Shown: positions 41,314 to 50,036, numbered from the stretch's first letter. The stretch: 64,000 bases of DNA from UBA2334 sp964396895 (GCA_964396895.1 CAYNGJ010000010.1:71287-135286), one strand, 5' to 3'. Numbers and translations: made by a program. Notes: generated by a model not told the origin, from the letters alone.

Positions 41314-42387
41314 TCAGATCTTGCGAAACAACGGGCTGCGCACCTGCTGTGCGTCGGCCGCCGAAATGAACTTTTCCGTGTAGATGTCGCGCTCAAACAA
41401 CCGCCCCTGCATGAGGGTGCCGATGCACGCTTCGATCATCAAAGGCGGGCCACACAGGTAGGCTTTTCGCCCCCGAAAGTCGTTGTTGAAATGGGTTTTG
41501 GCGGCGTCGTGCACAAAGCCGCGCGCGCCGCCCCAGCCGCTGTCCTCGGGCTCGCCGGAGAGCACTGGCACGTAGTCAAAATGGGCGTGCTGCGCGGCCA
41601 ACGCCACAAACTCGCTGTGGTGGTAAAGCTCGGCCTGATGGCGCGCGCCATTCACCAAAACAATGGGCCGTGTGCAGCCTTTCGCCAGCAGGTCCAGAAT
41701 CATCGAGCGCGGACTCGACAGCCCTGACCCTCCGGCCAGAAACAGGTAAGGCAGTTGCTCTGCCTCATGCTGAGACTGGCGCACAAAAAAGCGCCCGTAA
41801 GGCCCGCTGAAGTGCACGGTGTCGCCGCTGCGCAGGTTGTCATGCACCCAGCCTGTGGCCGCACCACCGGGTACACGGCGGATATTGAGCTCGATTTCTC
41901 CTGCCGAAGATGGGGCACTGGCAATGGAGAACGCACGGCTCTGCGCTTCGCCCGGCACCGCCAGGTTGATGTACTGGCCTGCCTGAAACACCATGGCGGC
42001 GGGCGCGTCCAGTCTGATCCACACACCTTTGACGGTGGGGGTCAGGTTTTCGAGCCGCGTCACCGTGCCTCGATGGTCCTGTACGGGCAGGTTCAGGGCG
42101 TCGGGCTCTTCTTCAATTTCTGCATCGATGGTGACATCGGACTCCAGCGTCGCGCAGCAAGCCAGGGCTTTGCCTTCTTCGCGCTCGTAGTCCATCAGCG
42201 CGAAGTTGGAGGCTGCCCCGTGATCGACCTCACCGTCGGTGATGCCGATCTTGCAGGTGGCGCACAAGCCGTGGCAGCAGGCATGCGGCAGAAAGATGCC
42301 CGCGCGCAGGGCCGCGTCGAGGATGGTTTGACCCGCCTCGACATCGAGCACCTGCCCGGTCGACTCAATGGTGAGTTGATACGTCAT
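41314..42387 (-). CDS. dmpP: Phenol hydroxylase reductase component
   Basis: A 357-residue electron-transfer protein: an N-terminal [2Fe-2S] domain (Cys37, 42, 45 and about 77) in ACCHGLCATCKIG, an FAD-binding domain with SRAFSIASAP (about 145-160), and an NAD(P) domain with YLFLAGGSGLSSPRSM and AYLCGPPLMIEACIG. It passes electrons from NAD(P)H to the DmpLNO oxygenase. It follows dmpO by 16 bp. Confidence 0.97.
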   Translation of the reverse strand: MTYQLTIESTGQVLDVEAGQTILDAALRAGIFLPHACCHGLCATCKIGITDGEVDHGAASNFALMDYEREEGKALACCATLESDVTIDAEIEEEPDALNLPVQDHRGTVTRLENLTPTVKGVWIRLDAPAAMVFQAGQYINLAVPGEAQSRAFSIASAPSSAGEIELNIRRVPGGAATGWVHDNLRSGDTVHFSGPYGRFFVRQSQHEAEQLPYLFLAGGSGLSSPRSMILDLLAKGCTRPIVLVNGARHQAELYHHSEFVALAAQHAHFDYVPVLSGEPEDSGWGGARGFVHDAAKTHFNNDFRGRKAYLCGPPLMIEACIGTLMQGRLFERDIYTEKFISAADAQQVRSPLFRKI

Positions 42388-42403
42388 CAGACCGCCATCA
42401 CGC

Positions 42404-42760
42404 TCAGTTGCACGAACCGTTCAGGCCATTGAGGCCCGGCGTGCGAAAGCGGATCACGTCCTTGTGGCCCAAGCCGTTGTCGGCCAGCGACTTGTCGGCA
42501 TCGGGTTGCCAGGGCTTGCCGGACTTGAACCACTCGGCTTTTGTCCAGTCGATCTTGGCGAAATCGGGGTGGGCACCGAACACGCCAGGCAGCGGGCCTG
42601 CCAGCATGTCGCCGAACTTCAGGGTCGGCGGCAGCGGCAGGCAAAACGGGGCGCAGAACATCAGGTGGTCTTCCCAGCCGATGTAGAGCAAAGGTGCCGG
42701 GAACTTGTCCACGGAGTCTTGCTGGATGAAGGGATAGGGGCGAACGGATGTGGTGGCCAT
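42404..42760 (-). CDS. dmpO: Phenol hydroxylase, gamma-type oxygenase subunit
   Basis: A 118-residue small subunit of the (DmpL-DmpN-DmpO)2 diiron phenol hydroxylase, recognised by PYPFIQQDSVDKFPAPLLYIGWEDH and the FGDMLAGPLPGVFG region. It has no catalytic residue of its own. The ATG at 42760 has GGAG upstream and lies 27 bp after dmpN. Confidence 0.95.
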   Translation of the reverse strand: MATTSVRPYPFIQQDSVDKFPAPLLYIGWEDHLMFCAPFCLPLPPTLKFGDMLAGPLPGVFGAHPDFAKIDWTKAEWFKSGKPWQPDADKSLADNGLGHKDVIRFRTPGLNGLNGSCN

Positions 42761-42786
42761 GATTTGGGTCTCCTGCTGGGGTGGCG

Positions 42787-44334
42787 TCAGTTGCCCTTGG
42801 CGAGATCGCGCCAGGCTTGGAAGTTTTTCTGGTCTTGCGAGCCTTCAAAGTCCAGGTTGTCGCGCCCCATTTCCATGCGGTACCACTTGAGCACCTCGGC
42901 CAGGGGGTTGAAGTCGGGCGCGGTGGGGTCAGCCTCGGGGGTGAAGCAGTTGCCTTGGTAAATCTGGTGCACGGGCATCCAGGCCTGGATGTATTTTTCG
43001 GGCTCGTGGTCGAAAATGTCTTTGCAGCCGTCAGAACAGAAGTGGTACTTCATGCCGCTGTAGTCGGACTCGCGGTAGGCGATCTTCGTGGGGTCGTCCG
43101 GCTCAGTGAAGAACATCGGGATCTGGCAGGTCTGGCACAGCATGGGCAGCGTGCCGTTGTAAAAACGCCTGCCCTCGGTCGCCTCTTTGGCCCAATGTTC
43201 AAAACGGGGCCGGTAGTACTTGTCGAACGAGTCGGGGTATTTTTCGGACAACCATTGCATTTCCGACTCGGACGGCGTCCAGGTGTGGAACGGTGCAGCG
43301 GCGCCGTAGTTGTAGAAAGTGGCCCACGCTTGGTGAGATATGTGGTCTTTGTCCTTGCACGCCTGCGCCCAGCCCTTGGGCACGGTGATGCCGTAGCGCG
43401 CCAGATCGGCAAACAGGGCGCCGCCGTTTTCTTCCGCGTAGGTCTCCCAGGCCTCCTTCCAGCTCATCACACGCTTGGGCAGCATGTAGTCCATCATCAT
43501 GGCCACCAGCGTCAGCACACGGTAGCCGCGCCAGAACCATTTGTCGATCCAGGCCTGCACGATGGGCAGGTTGTCCGGATCTTGCTCCAAGATGAACTTG
43601 ATCATCTCCAGGCCGAGCGTCATGTGGCGGGCCTCATCCGACTGGGCTGAGAAGCCAAAAGCCATCGCCGCCATGTCGCCGTTGTAGGCCGCGCCCGACA
43701 CAAACGGCACAAACAACAGGTTGGTCAGCACGTACTCGAACGCAAACCCGATCGACACCATGTACTCGAACGGTCCGGCCGTGATGGCGTCGTCGAAGAA
43801 CGACTTGGGCACCGACAGGTACCAGACGCGGTCGTGCTGGTGGCGGAAGTTCTGGAAGCCGTTGTAGAACTTGTTGTAGTTCGACATGGAATGAACTTGC
43901 GTCTGCGAGTGCCGGATTTCATCCAGCGACTGCATCATGCAAGCCACGCGCGGGCCCGCCCCGGCAAACTGGCGGCCGACGTGGGCAAAGCCCCGGTGTG
44001 CCATGTACTCCAGCGGGGACACCCCTGTCATGAACAGCTTGAGCGCGTTGATGTAGCGCGCATCGGTCACTTGCAAGTGCCCGTTGTTCTGGTTGAACGC
44101 GTCGATGATGGCGTAGAGTTTTTTCTCTTTCTCGGCCTGGTATTTCCAGTAGGCGTCCATGGTCAGGCGGAACGGGTCTTCGAACTTGCTCCAGTCGTGG
44201 ATCTTGATGCCCTCATACGCCAGGTAGGGGTAGATGTCGGTTTTATTCTGGTAGCTGGGCTCCCAGTCCAGATCGCGCGTCATCAGGTTGTAGCGATCTT
44301 TCAGGTTCAGCTTTTTATTGACTTTCATGTCCAT
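42787..44334 (-). CDS. dmpN: Phenol hydroxylase, large (alpha) diiron oxygenase subunit
   Basis: A 515-residue catalytic subunit. The two DExRH iron-binding motifs are DEIRH (about 138-142) and DEARH (about 233-237), in the family four-helix bundle. It inserts one oxygen atom from O2 into phenol to form catechol. A C-terminal CQTCQIPM and HFCSDGCKDIF block holds the extra cysteine-rich (YHS-like) region of this subunit. The ATG at 44334 follows GGAG. Confidence 0.97.
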   Translation of the reverse strand: MDMKVNKKLNLKDRYNLMTRDLDWEPSYQNKTDIYPYLAYEGIKIHDWSKFEDPFRLTMDAYWKYQAEKEKKLYAIIDAFNQNNGHLQVTDARYINALKLFMTGVSPLEYMAHRGFAHVGRQFAGAGPRVACMMQSLDEIRHSQTQVHSMSNYNKFYNGFQNFRHQHDRVWYLSVPKSFFDDAITAGPFEYMVSIGFAFEYVLTNLLFVPFVSGAAYNGDMAAMAFGFSAQSDEARHMTLGLEMIKFILEQDPDNLPIVQAWIDKWFWRGYRVLTLVAMMMDYMLPKRVMSWKEAWETYAEENGGALFADLARYGITVPKGWAQACKDKDHISHQAWATFYNYGAAAPFHTWTPSESEMQWLSEKYPDSFDKYYRPRFEHWAKEATEGRRFYNGTLPMLCQTCQIPMFFTEPDDPTKIAYRESDYSGMKYHFCSDGCKDIFDHEPEKYIQAWMPVHQIYQGNCFTPEADPTAPDFNPLAEVLKWYRMEMGRDNLDFEGSQDQKNFQAWRDLAKGN

Positions 44335-44397
44335 GATGTGTCTCCGGTGGGCTTGTTGGCTCTGTGGGGGATGGGGGCAACGGCGGCGGCGGCGCGG

Positions 44398-44667
44398 TCA
44401 GTGTTTCCAGCTCAGCGTGAAGTCGTCATCGGTTTCGTCGATGTGGCCGGTCAGCGTGATCAGGTTGATGTGCAGCTCTTGCAGGTCAAAGGGGCGACCC
44501 ATTTGCTCCTCGACGGTGCTGCGCCGGATCACCATCGTGTCGGGCACGTCGATCCTGACCATGGCGGGTTGGAAATTGACCACGGCCTGCGGGTTGTCGG
44601 CCACGATGGCGTCGACAATGCAGCGGGTTTCTTCGTTTCTCTGGAAGGCAATGAATACGTTGGACAT
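44398..44667 (-). CDS. dmpM: Phenol hydroxylase regulatory/effector protein
   Basis: An 89-residue cofactor-less effector component (MSNVFIAFQRNEETRCI, then LHINLITLTGHIDETDDDF). In multicomponent monooxygenases this protein binds the oxygenase and tunes its activity. The ATG at 44667 has GGAG upstream, following dmpL by 19 bp. Confidence 0.95.
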   Translation of the reverse strand: MSNVFIAFQRNEETRCIVDAIVADNPQAVVNFQPAMVRIDVPDTMVIRRSTVEEQMGRPFDLQELHINLITLTGHIDETDDDFTLSWKH

Positions 44668-44686
44668 GGGGGTTTCTCCGGTGCGT

Positions 44687-45679
44687 TCAGGCGAAAAGAC
44701 CGGCCTTGGCCAGACGGGTATCGAGACGGTTGCCCACACGCGCCAGCGCAGCGTCGGCATCTGTGCCCAGTGCCATGGCGGCCAGCGGTTGCAACGCCTT
44801 CAGGGCACGGCCACGCCAGTGCGCTGTCCAGGTTTCCAACTGAAGCTTGTTTTCGGGGTTCTCGGCGGCAGCGACCTTCAGGCAGGCATCCACCCATTTG
44901 CTGCTGTCTTCCAACAACTCGGTTTGGAAACGCGTCATCAGAGACACGGTCGGTCCGGCCTTGGCATTGAGGGCCTGGTCCACCTCGGTGTACGCCAGGC
45001 CAAACAACAGGGCGTCCAGCGCGACGTGTTGCGCCACAAACAGCTCGAACCAGTCTTTGATGACCAGCGTGTCTTCCACGTAGCGACGCAGCTCCTGCCA
45101 CTGGGGCTGGTCCATCCAAGCTTGCTTGGCGGCCTGCACCTCGCCTTGGTCAGCCAGTACCAGACCCATGCGGGTGAGGTACTGCGCCACGCCCAGCTGG
45201 TCCATGCCCTGGTAAAGACAGGGCTGGGTGATGGCCGTGCCAAATCCGTAGGCACACATGGCCGCGCCGTTCATGTTGGCACCCCAGGCCACGTGACGCA
45301 AAGGCACATAAAAATCGAGTGCCATGCGCTTGGCCGCATCGTCGTAAGCATCGACCAAGCCCCGCGTTTCCACAAACTCGAAGTCGGCTTCTGCTGTCTC
45401 TTGCATCTTGGCGCGCGAAGCGGTGTAGGTGCCGTAGTAAAACTGGCGCGGGTCCTTCAGCGCGTACCAGTCTTTCATGGTGATGGCGGTGCGCGTGGCG
45501 TCAAAAATTTCGTGCTCGGGGTCCCAGGTGGGCCGGTAGTGGAAGTTGGCCTCGGCCTGCAGGTCCATGGTCCCCTCCAGGTAGCGCGAAGCCGATTTGC
45601 CTGGACCAATGCGCGCGGCGATGTGGTCGAAGGTGTGCCGCAGGGGCTCAATGCTGACGGTGCGAAGGTCGATGTGCAT
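44687..45679 (-). CDS. dmpL: Phenol hydroxylase, beta (small) oxygenase subunit
   Basis: A 330-residue diiron-family subunit lacking the catalytic iron ligands but sharing the fold. It has GTMDLQAEANFHYRPTWDP and AAKRMALDFYVPLRHVAWG. It forms the dimeric hydroxylase core with DmpN and DmpO. The ATG at 45679 has GAGGAGA upstream; a longer open frame before it has no coding character. Confidence 0.96.
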   Translation of the reverse strand: MHIDLRTVSIEPLRHTFDHIAARIGPGKSASRYLEGTMDLQAEANFHYRPTWDPEHEIFDATRTAITMKDWYALKDPRQFYYGTYTASRAKMQETAEADFEFVETRGLVDAYDDAAKRMALDFYVPLRHVAWGANMNGAAMCAYGFGTAITQPCLYQGMDQLGVAQYLTRMGLVLADQGEVQAAKQAWMDQPQWQELRRYVEDTLVIKDWFELFVAQHVALDALLFGLAYTEVDQALNAKAGPTVSLMTRFQTELLEDSSKWVDACLKVAAAENPENKLQLETWTAHWRGRALKALQPLAAMALGTDADAALARVGNRLDTRLAKAGLFA

Positions 45680-45710
45680 GGGGGTTGTCTCCTCGTTGTG
45701 GTGGCGGTAG

Positions 45711-45989
45711 TCAGGATGGGTCTTGGTGTCGGGTCTGCTGTTCACGCGCCGCATGCAGGCTCCAGTTCCACTCCTGCTCGGCGCTGTTTTGCGCGGCAGG
45801 CAGACGCCCCTGAGAAGGGGTGACACCGTGCATGACGCAAAACTCGTCAAATGCCGCCTGCGCCATGAGCAACTCAACAAAGAGTTCCGGTTCACCCACG
45901 GCGAACTCAAACTCCACCAAACCATTGGCATGCGTTTGGATGATTCGCACGAATTTTTTGTCGGTGTTGAAGGGGGTGGTCTCAGGCAT
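45711..45989 (-). CDS. dmpK: Phenol hydroxylase assembly component
   Basis: A 92-residue protein recognised by FVRIIQTHANGLVEFEFAVGE and AAFDEFCVMHG. In the family DmpK is needed for assembly of active, iron-loaded oxygenase but not for turnover. It is the first gene of the operon, about 18 bases after the predicted transcription start. No strong Shine-Dalgarno is seen before the ATG. Confidence 0.92.
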   Translation of the reverse strand: MPETTPFNTDKKFVRIIQTHANGLVEFEFAVGEPELFVELLMAQAAFDEFCVMHGVTPSQGRLPAAQNSAEQEWNWSLHAAREQQTRHQDPS

Positions 45990-46018
45990 GGCGTGTAGGG
46001 GTTGACGCCAGCTACACC

Positions 46019-46033
46019 GCAACTTGCTTGCCA
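46019..46033 (-). promoter_or_regulatory. Sigma-54 (-24/-12) promoter of the phenol operon
   Basis: On the minus strand TGGCAAGCAAGTTGC gives GG and GC with the required 10 bases between, and the canonical TGGCA/TTGC elements. This predicts transcription from about 46007, toward dmpK at 45989. It matches control by the divergent DmpR-type activator. Confidence 0.9.
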
Positions 46034-46051
46034 GAAAACGGGCAGCCCGTT

Positions 46052-46067
46052 GAAATCTCGGGATTTC
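46052..46067. promoter_or_regulatory. Inverted repeat upstream of the sigma-54 promoter
   Basis: GAAATC and GATTTC, perfect arms with a TCGG spacer, sit about 20 bp upstream of the -24 element. This is between promoter and activator sites, where looping proteins or a repressor could act. The 310-bp spacer also holds small dyads (TAGGG-CCCTA near 46069-46081 and GGAGTGACTCC at 46138-46148). Confidence 0.4.
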
Positions 46068-46205
46068 TAGGGAAAACCCCTAAAAATTGAACCCCATTCA
46101 CCGGCAATACAGCTTGTTTTGGAGTCTGGAATCAATGGGAGTGACTCCGAAAACCCCTATTTTTCATCCAATTTCACCAAATAAGCAGGCCGTAGAAATC
46201 AACAT

Positions 46206-46221
46206 TTCATCAATTGAGCAA
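46206..46221. promoter_or_regulatory. Candidate DmpR upstream activating sequence
   Basis: TTCATCAATTGAGCAA is a near-palindrome that differs at two of 16 positions from a perfect TTGATCAATTGATCAA-type core, as I recall the XylR/DmpR sites. It is centred about 206 bp upstream of the predicted start. A weaker dyad TTCAATG...TGAA lies at 46243-46261. The partner site and exact registration need footprinting. Confidence 0.6.
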
Positions 46222-46298
46222 ATTCATGGGGCAAACTGTGTGTTCAATGACTGCATATGAATATCGATAATCCAAGGCTGTGCAGCACAGGAGAAAAC

Positions 46299-47996
46299 AT
46301 GGCATCCAAACTCCAATACCCCTCCGACAGCGACCTGCGCCGACTTTTGCGCTTTGATGCCGAGGACGGCGCCATCTGGCTGGGTGACCGGCGCATGGTG
46401 CTGGCGCACACCGCAGGCATGGCGGCCCTGCGCCAGGATCTGGTGAGCTCCGTGGGTGCCGACCATGCGCGCCGCCTGCTGACCCGCATGGGTTACGCCA
46501 GCGGCATGTGCGACGCCGAATTCGCCAAAAAACTGCGCCCCACCCAAACGCCGGAAGAGGCGTTTCTGGTGGGGCCCCAGTTGCACATGCTCGAAGGGGC
46601 GGCGCGCGTCACGCCTGTGCACATGCACTTTGACGTTGCCGCAGGCAAGTTCCACGGCGAGTTCCGCTGGGACAACTCGTGGGAGGCCTACGCCCACCGC
46701 CAGCATTTCGGGCTGGTCGATGAGCCCGCTTGCTGGACCTTGCTGGGCTATGCCAGCGGCTATACCAGTGCCTTCATGGGGCGGCTGATCCTGTTCAAGG
46801 AGACCGCATGTGCTGCCTGCGGTGCCGACCATTGCCACATTGTGGGCAAGCCCATTGAAGAGTGGCCCGACGGTGAAGCCCACCGCATTTATTTTGCAGA
46901 CGACTCCATCATGGAAAAACTGGAGGCCTTGCAATTGCGGTTTGAGGCGCTCAAGTCGGCCATCGAACCGGCTGCGCACGGGGGCAAACTGGTGGGCGGC
47001 TCACCGGCGTTTCAAAAGGCCTATGGCCTGATGGAAAAGGTGGCTCAAACCCATGCCACGGTGCTGTTGACCGGGGAAACGGGTGTTGGAAAGGAGCGCT
47101 TTGCGCGTGCGGTGCACGAACTGTCGACACGCAGCACGGCACCCTTTGTGGCCGTGAATTGCGCCGCACTGCCCGCAGAGCTGATCGAAGCGGAACTCTT
47201 TGGCGTCGAAAAAGGGGCGTTCACCGGGGCCCACGCGGCGCGCAGTGGTCGTTTTGAACGTGCCGATGGCGGCACCCTGCTGCTCGACGAGGTGGGCGAG
47301 TTGCCCCTGGCTGCCCAGGCCAAGCTGCTGCGCGTGCTGCAAGAAGGCGAGATCGAGCGCGTAGGGGGCGAAGTCACACGCAAGGTCAATGTGCGCCTCA
47401 TTGCGGCCACCAACGTGGACCTGGAACAGGCGGTTGAGCAAGGGCACTTTCGGCGCGACCTGATGTACCGGCTCAACGTGTACCCCATTTGCATTCCGCC
47501 CTTGCGCGAGCGCCGCACCGACATCGAAGTGCTGGCCCAGAGCATGTTGGCCCGCTTTTCTGCGCTGCACCAAAAACGCATTGGCGGCGTGGGCGAGCGC
47601 GCCATGCGCGCGTTGCAGCAGCACGACTGGCCAGGCAACGTGCGCGAACTGGAAAACCTGATCGAGCGCGGCGTCATCTTGGCCAGCCAGGGCGGCACGA
47701 TTGAAGTAGAGCATTTGTTCCCCAATCAGCCCGAAACAGCCCCCACCACCGTGAATGCACAAGGCCAGTTGGCCGTACTTCCCAGCGACAGCGCCATGGA
47801 CCTGTGCGCACGCATTCTGGACAGCGGCCAGTCTTTGCCCGATTTGGAGGCTTGCGTTCTGGACTTTGCCGTGGTGCGTGCCAAGGGCAACCTCTCGGAG
47901 GCGGCACGTCTCCTGGGTCTGTCCCGCGCCCAACTGGCGTACCGGCAAAAAAACAGACCGACACCAGACACCACCCCACCTGGAGGCGCGCCATGA
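46299..47996 (+). CDS. dmpR: Sigma-54-dependent phenol-responsive activator (DmpR/MopR/AphR type)
   Basis: A 565-residue NtrC-family activator. The N-terminal sensory domain (about 1-210) has a V4R part with zinc-ligand candidates Cys145, Glu168, Cys171 and Cys179, the exact spacing of MopR Cys155/Glu178/Cys181/Cys189. His96 and Trp124 align with MopR phenol contacts His106 and Trp134. The AAA+ domain has GETGVGKE (259-266), GAFTGA (306-311) and LLLDE, and a Fis-type HTH ends the chain. The ATG at 46299 follows GGAG. It is divergent from the phenol operon, and its stop overlaps a GntR gene. Confidence 0.95.
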   Translation: MASKLQYPSDSDLRRLLRFDAEDGAIWLGDRRMVLAHTAGMAALRQDLVSSVGADHARRLLTRMGYASGMCDAEFAKKLRPTQTPEEAFLVGPQLHMLEGAARVTPVHMHFDVAAGKFHGEFRWDNSWEAYAHRQHFGLVDEPACWTLLGYASGYTSAFMGRLILFKETACAACGADHCHIVGKPIEEWPDGEAHRIYFADDSIMEKLEALQLRFEALKSAIEPAAHGGKLVGGSPAFQKAYGLMEKVAQTHATVLLTGETGVGKERFARAVHELSTRSTAPFVAVNCAALPAELIEAELFGVEKGAFTGAHAARSGRFERADGGTLLLDEVGELPLAAQAKLLRVLQEGEIERVGGEVTRKVNVRLIAATNVDLEQAVEQGHFRRDLMYRLNVYPICIPPLRERRTDIEVLAQSMLARFSALHQKRIGGVGERAMRALQQHDWPGNVRELENLIERGVILASQGGTIEVEHLFPNQPETAPTTVNAQGQLAVLPSDSAMDLCARILDSGQSLPDLEACVLDFAVVRAKGNLSEAARLLGLSRAQLAYRQKNRPTPDTTPPGGAP

Positions 47997-48736
47997 CCGT
48001 GCTCAAACTGCATGCCAAACCGGTGGCACAACCCCATGCCACCGGACCCAAAACCCTGACCGAGCGGGCCTATCTGGCGGTGCGCCACGACATTGTCTGC
48101 GGCACCCTGGCACCGGGTGAGCGGCTGCGCGTGGAACACCTGAAGGATGTCTACCAAGTCGGCGCGGGCACGTTGCGCGAAGCGCTGTCGCAACTGCTGT
48201 CCGACGCACTGGTCACCGCCGAAGGCCAGCGCGGTTTTCGCGTGGCACCCATTTCGCTGGCGGATCTGGCGGATGTGACCAACACGCGGGTGATGCTGGA
48301 ATCCGAGGCGCTGCGCCATTCCATACGCCATGGAGATGCGCAGTGGGAAGCCCATTTGGTGGCTTGTTACGAATCACTTAGCCAAACCGAAGGCGCCATG
48401 GACACACCGCAGACCGAGCTCTGGGAGCAGCGCAACAAAGCCTTCCACGAGGCATTGATTGCAGGGTTTCCGTCCAACTGGAGCAAGTACTTCTTGTCCA
48501 TTTTGTACCGCCATGCCGAGCGCTACCGCAACATCAACTGGCGTTTGACCGCCGCCCACGCCAGCGGACGCAATGTGCACCAAGAGCACGAGGCCATTTT
48601 TCAGGCCGCCGTGAACCGACAAGAGGCCCGTGCCGCCCTGGCATTGGAAGCCCACATCCGCCTGACGCACGACATCGTTCGACGCCAGACGGATCAGGCA
48701 AAACTGAATCCGCTGGTCGGGTCTTCCGATGGCTGA
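47993..48736 (+). CDS. GntR-family (FCD) regulator, AphS/PhcS-like
   Basis: A 247-residue regulator: winged-helix domain (about 20-90, VRHDIVCGTLAPGERLRVEHL and GAGTLREALSQLLSDALV) and an FCD effector domain (about 100-235). Its ATG overlaps the dmpR stop (ATGA), so it is co-translated with the activator. In Comamonas testosteroni a GntR-type protein (AphS) represses phenol genes; equivalence here is inferred from context. It could bind near the phenol promoter, on the thiolase genes, or on both. Confidence 0.82.
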   Translation: MTVLKLHAKPVAQPHATGPKTLTERAYLAVRHDIVCGTLAPGERLRVEHLKDVYQVGAGTLREALSQLLSDALVTAEGQRGFRVAPISLADLADVTNTRVMLESEALRHSIRHGDAQWEAHLVACYESLSQTEGAMDTPQTELWEQRNKAFHEALIAGFPSNWSKYFLSILYRHAERYRNINWRLTAAHASGRNVHQEHEAIFQAAVNRQEARAALALEAHIRLTHDIVRRQTDQAKLNPLVGSSDG

Positions 48737-48765
48737 ATGGGATGCCTGTTGCCGCAACCTTGGGC

Positions 48766-49941
48766 TTACAGCACCTCAAAAATCCCGCAAGCGCCCATGC
48801 CGCCGCCGATGCACATGGTCACGGCCACGCGCTTGGCACCCCGGCGTTTGCCTTCAATCAGTGCATGACCGGTCAGGCGCTGGCCGCTCACACCGTAGGG
48901 GTGGCCCACGGCAATGGCACCGCCGTTGACGTTCAGGCGGTCAGCGGGAATGCCCAGCTTGTCGCGGCAGTAGAGCACCTGCACGGCAAAGGCCTCGTTC
49001 AGCTCCCACAGGTCAATGTCTTGCACCGTCAGGCCCAGGCGGGCGAGGGCTTTGGGCACGGCGTACACGGGGCCAATGCCCATTTCGTCGGGCTCGCAAC
49101 CGGCCACCGCAAAGCCCAAGAAACGGCCCATGGGGGTCAGGCCCTGCTGCTGGGCCAGGGTTTCGTCCATCACCACGCAAGCGCCTGCGCCGTCAGAAAA
49201 CTGACTGGCGTTGCCCGCCGTCACCAGGCCGCCGGGCAGCGCAGAGCGCAAGCCACGGATGCCTTCTACCGTGGTACCGGCCCGAATGCCTTCGTCTTGG
49301 CTCACGGTCACTTGCTTGGTCATCAGGCCCATGACCTTGTCGGCCACACCCGCAGTGACGGTGATGGGGGCAATTTCGGCGTTGAACAAACCGGCTTCCA
49401 GGGCGGCGGTGGCACGCTGCTGGCTGGCGGCACCGTACTCGTCCATGGCTTCGCGGCTGATGGCGTAGCGCTTGGCCACCTGCTCGGCGGTTTGCAGCAT
49501 GTTCCAGTAGATTTCTGGCTTTTGCTTGGCCAGCGCCAAGTCGCGCAGCATGTGCATGTTCATTTCCTGCTGAACGCAGGAAATGCTCTCCACGCCACCG
49601 GCCACATAGGCCTGGCCTTCGCCCGCGATGATGCGCTGCGCGGCCAGCGCAATGGTTTGCAGGCCGGATGAGCAAAAACGGTTGACCGTCATGCCCGAGA
49701 CGCTGATGGGCAGGCCAGCCTTGAGCGCGATTTGGCGGGCGATGTTGGCACCCGTGGCCCCTTCGGGGTTGGCGCAGCCCATGATGACGTCTTCAATCAG
49801 CGCGGGGTCAATGCCCGCGCGTTGCACGGCGTGCTGCACGGCGTGGCCGCCCAGGGTGGCACCGTGGGTCATGTTGAAGGCACCCTTCCAGCTTTTCGCC
49901 AGGGGCGTGCGGGCGGTGGAGACAATGACGGCTTGGGTCAT
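48766..49941 (-). CDS. Acetyl-CoA acyltransferase (thiolase)
   Basis: A 391-residue thiolase. The nucleophile Cys in VNRFCSSGLQTIALA, the NEAFAVQ motif, GGAIAVGHPYGVSG (His) and the second Cys in CIGGGMGACG are all present. It cleaves 3-ketoacyl-CoA (or condenses acetyl-CoA). It lies about 95 bp after a FadB-like gene on the same strand, separated by a repeat copy. Together they look like a beta-oxidation module; adipate- or phenylacetate-like roles cannot be separated by sequence. Confidence 0.93.
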   Translation of the reverse strand: MTQAVIVSTARTPLAKSWKGAFNMTHGATLGGHAVQHAVQRAGIDPALIEDVIMGCANPEGATGANIARQIALKAGLPISVSGMTVNRFCSSGLQTIALAAQRIIAGEGQAYVAGGVESISCVQQEMNMHMLRDLALAKQKPEIYWNMLQTAEQVAKRYAISREAMDEYGAASQQRATAALEAGLFNAEIAPITVTAGVADKVMGLMTKQVTVSQDEGIRAGTTVEGIRGLRSALPGGLVTAGNASQFSDGAGACVVMDETLAQQQGLTPMGRFLGFAVAGCEPDEMGIGPVYAVPKALARLGLTVQDIDLWELNEAFAVQVLYCRDKLGIPADRLNVNGGAIAVGHPYGVSGQRLTGHALIEGKRRGAKRVAVTMCIGGGMGACGIFEVL

Positions 49942-49952
49942 GATGAATTCCT

Positions 49953-50014
49953 GAAATAAGAGCTACAAACGCTTATATATCAAGCGTTAGTAGCGTATTT
50001 GATGCTAAAAAACG
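49953..50014 (+). repeat. Dispersed repeat, copy 7 (between FadB-like and thiolase genes)
   Basis: Contains ATAAGAGCTACAAACGCTTA, then TATATCAAGCGTTAGTAGCG and TATTTGATGCTAAAAA. It is the same element as copy 1, in the same orientation. It interrupts the FadB-thiolase spacer. Confidence 0.6.
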
Positions 50015-50036
50015 AATGCCAAGGCGCGGGCGAGAC

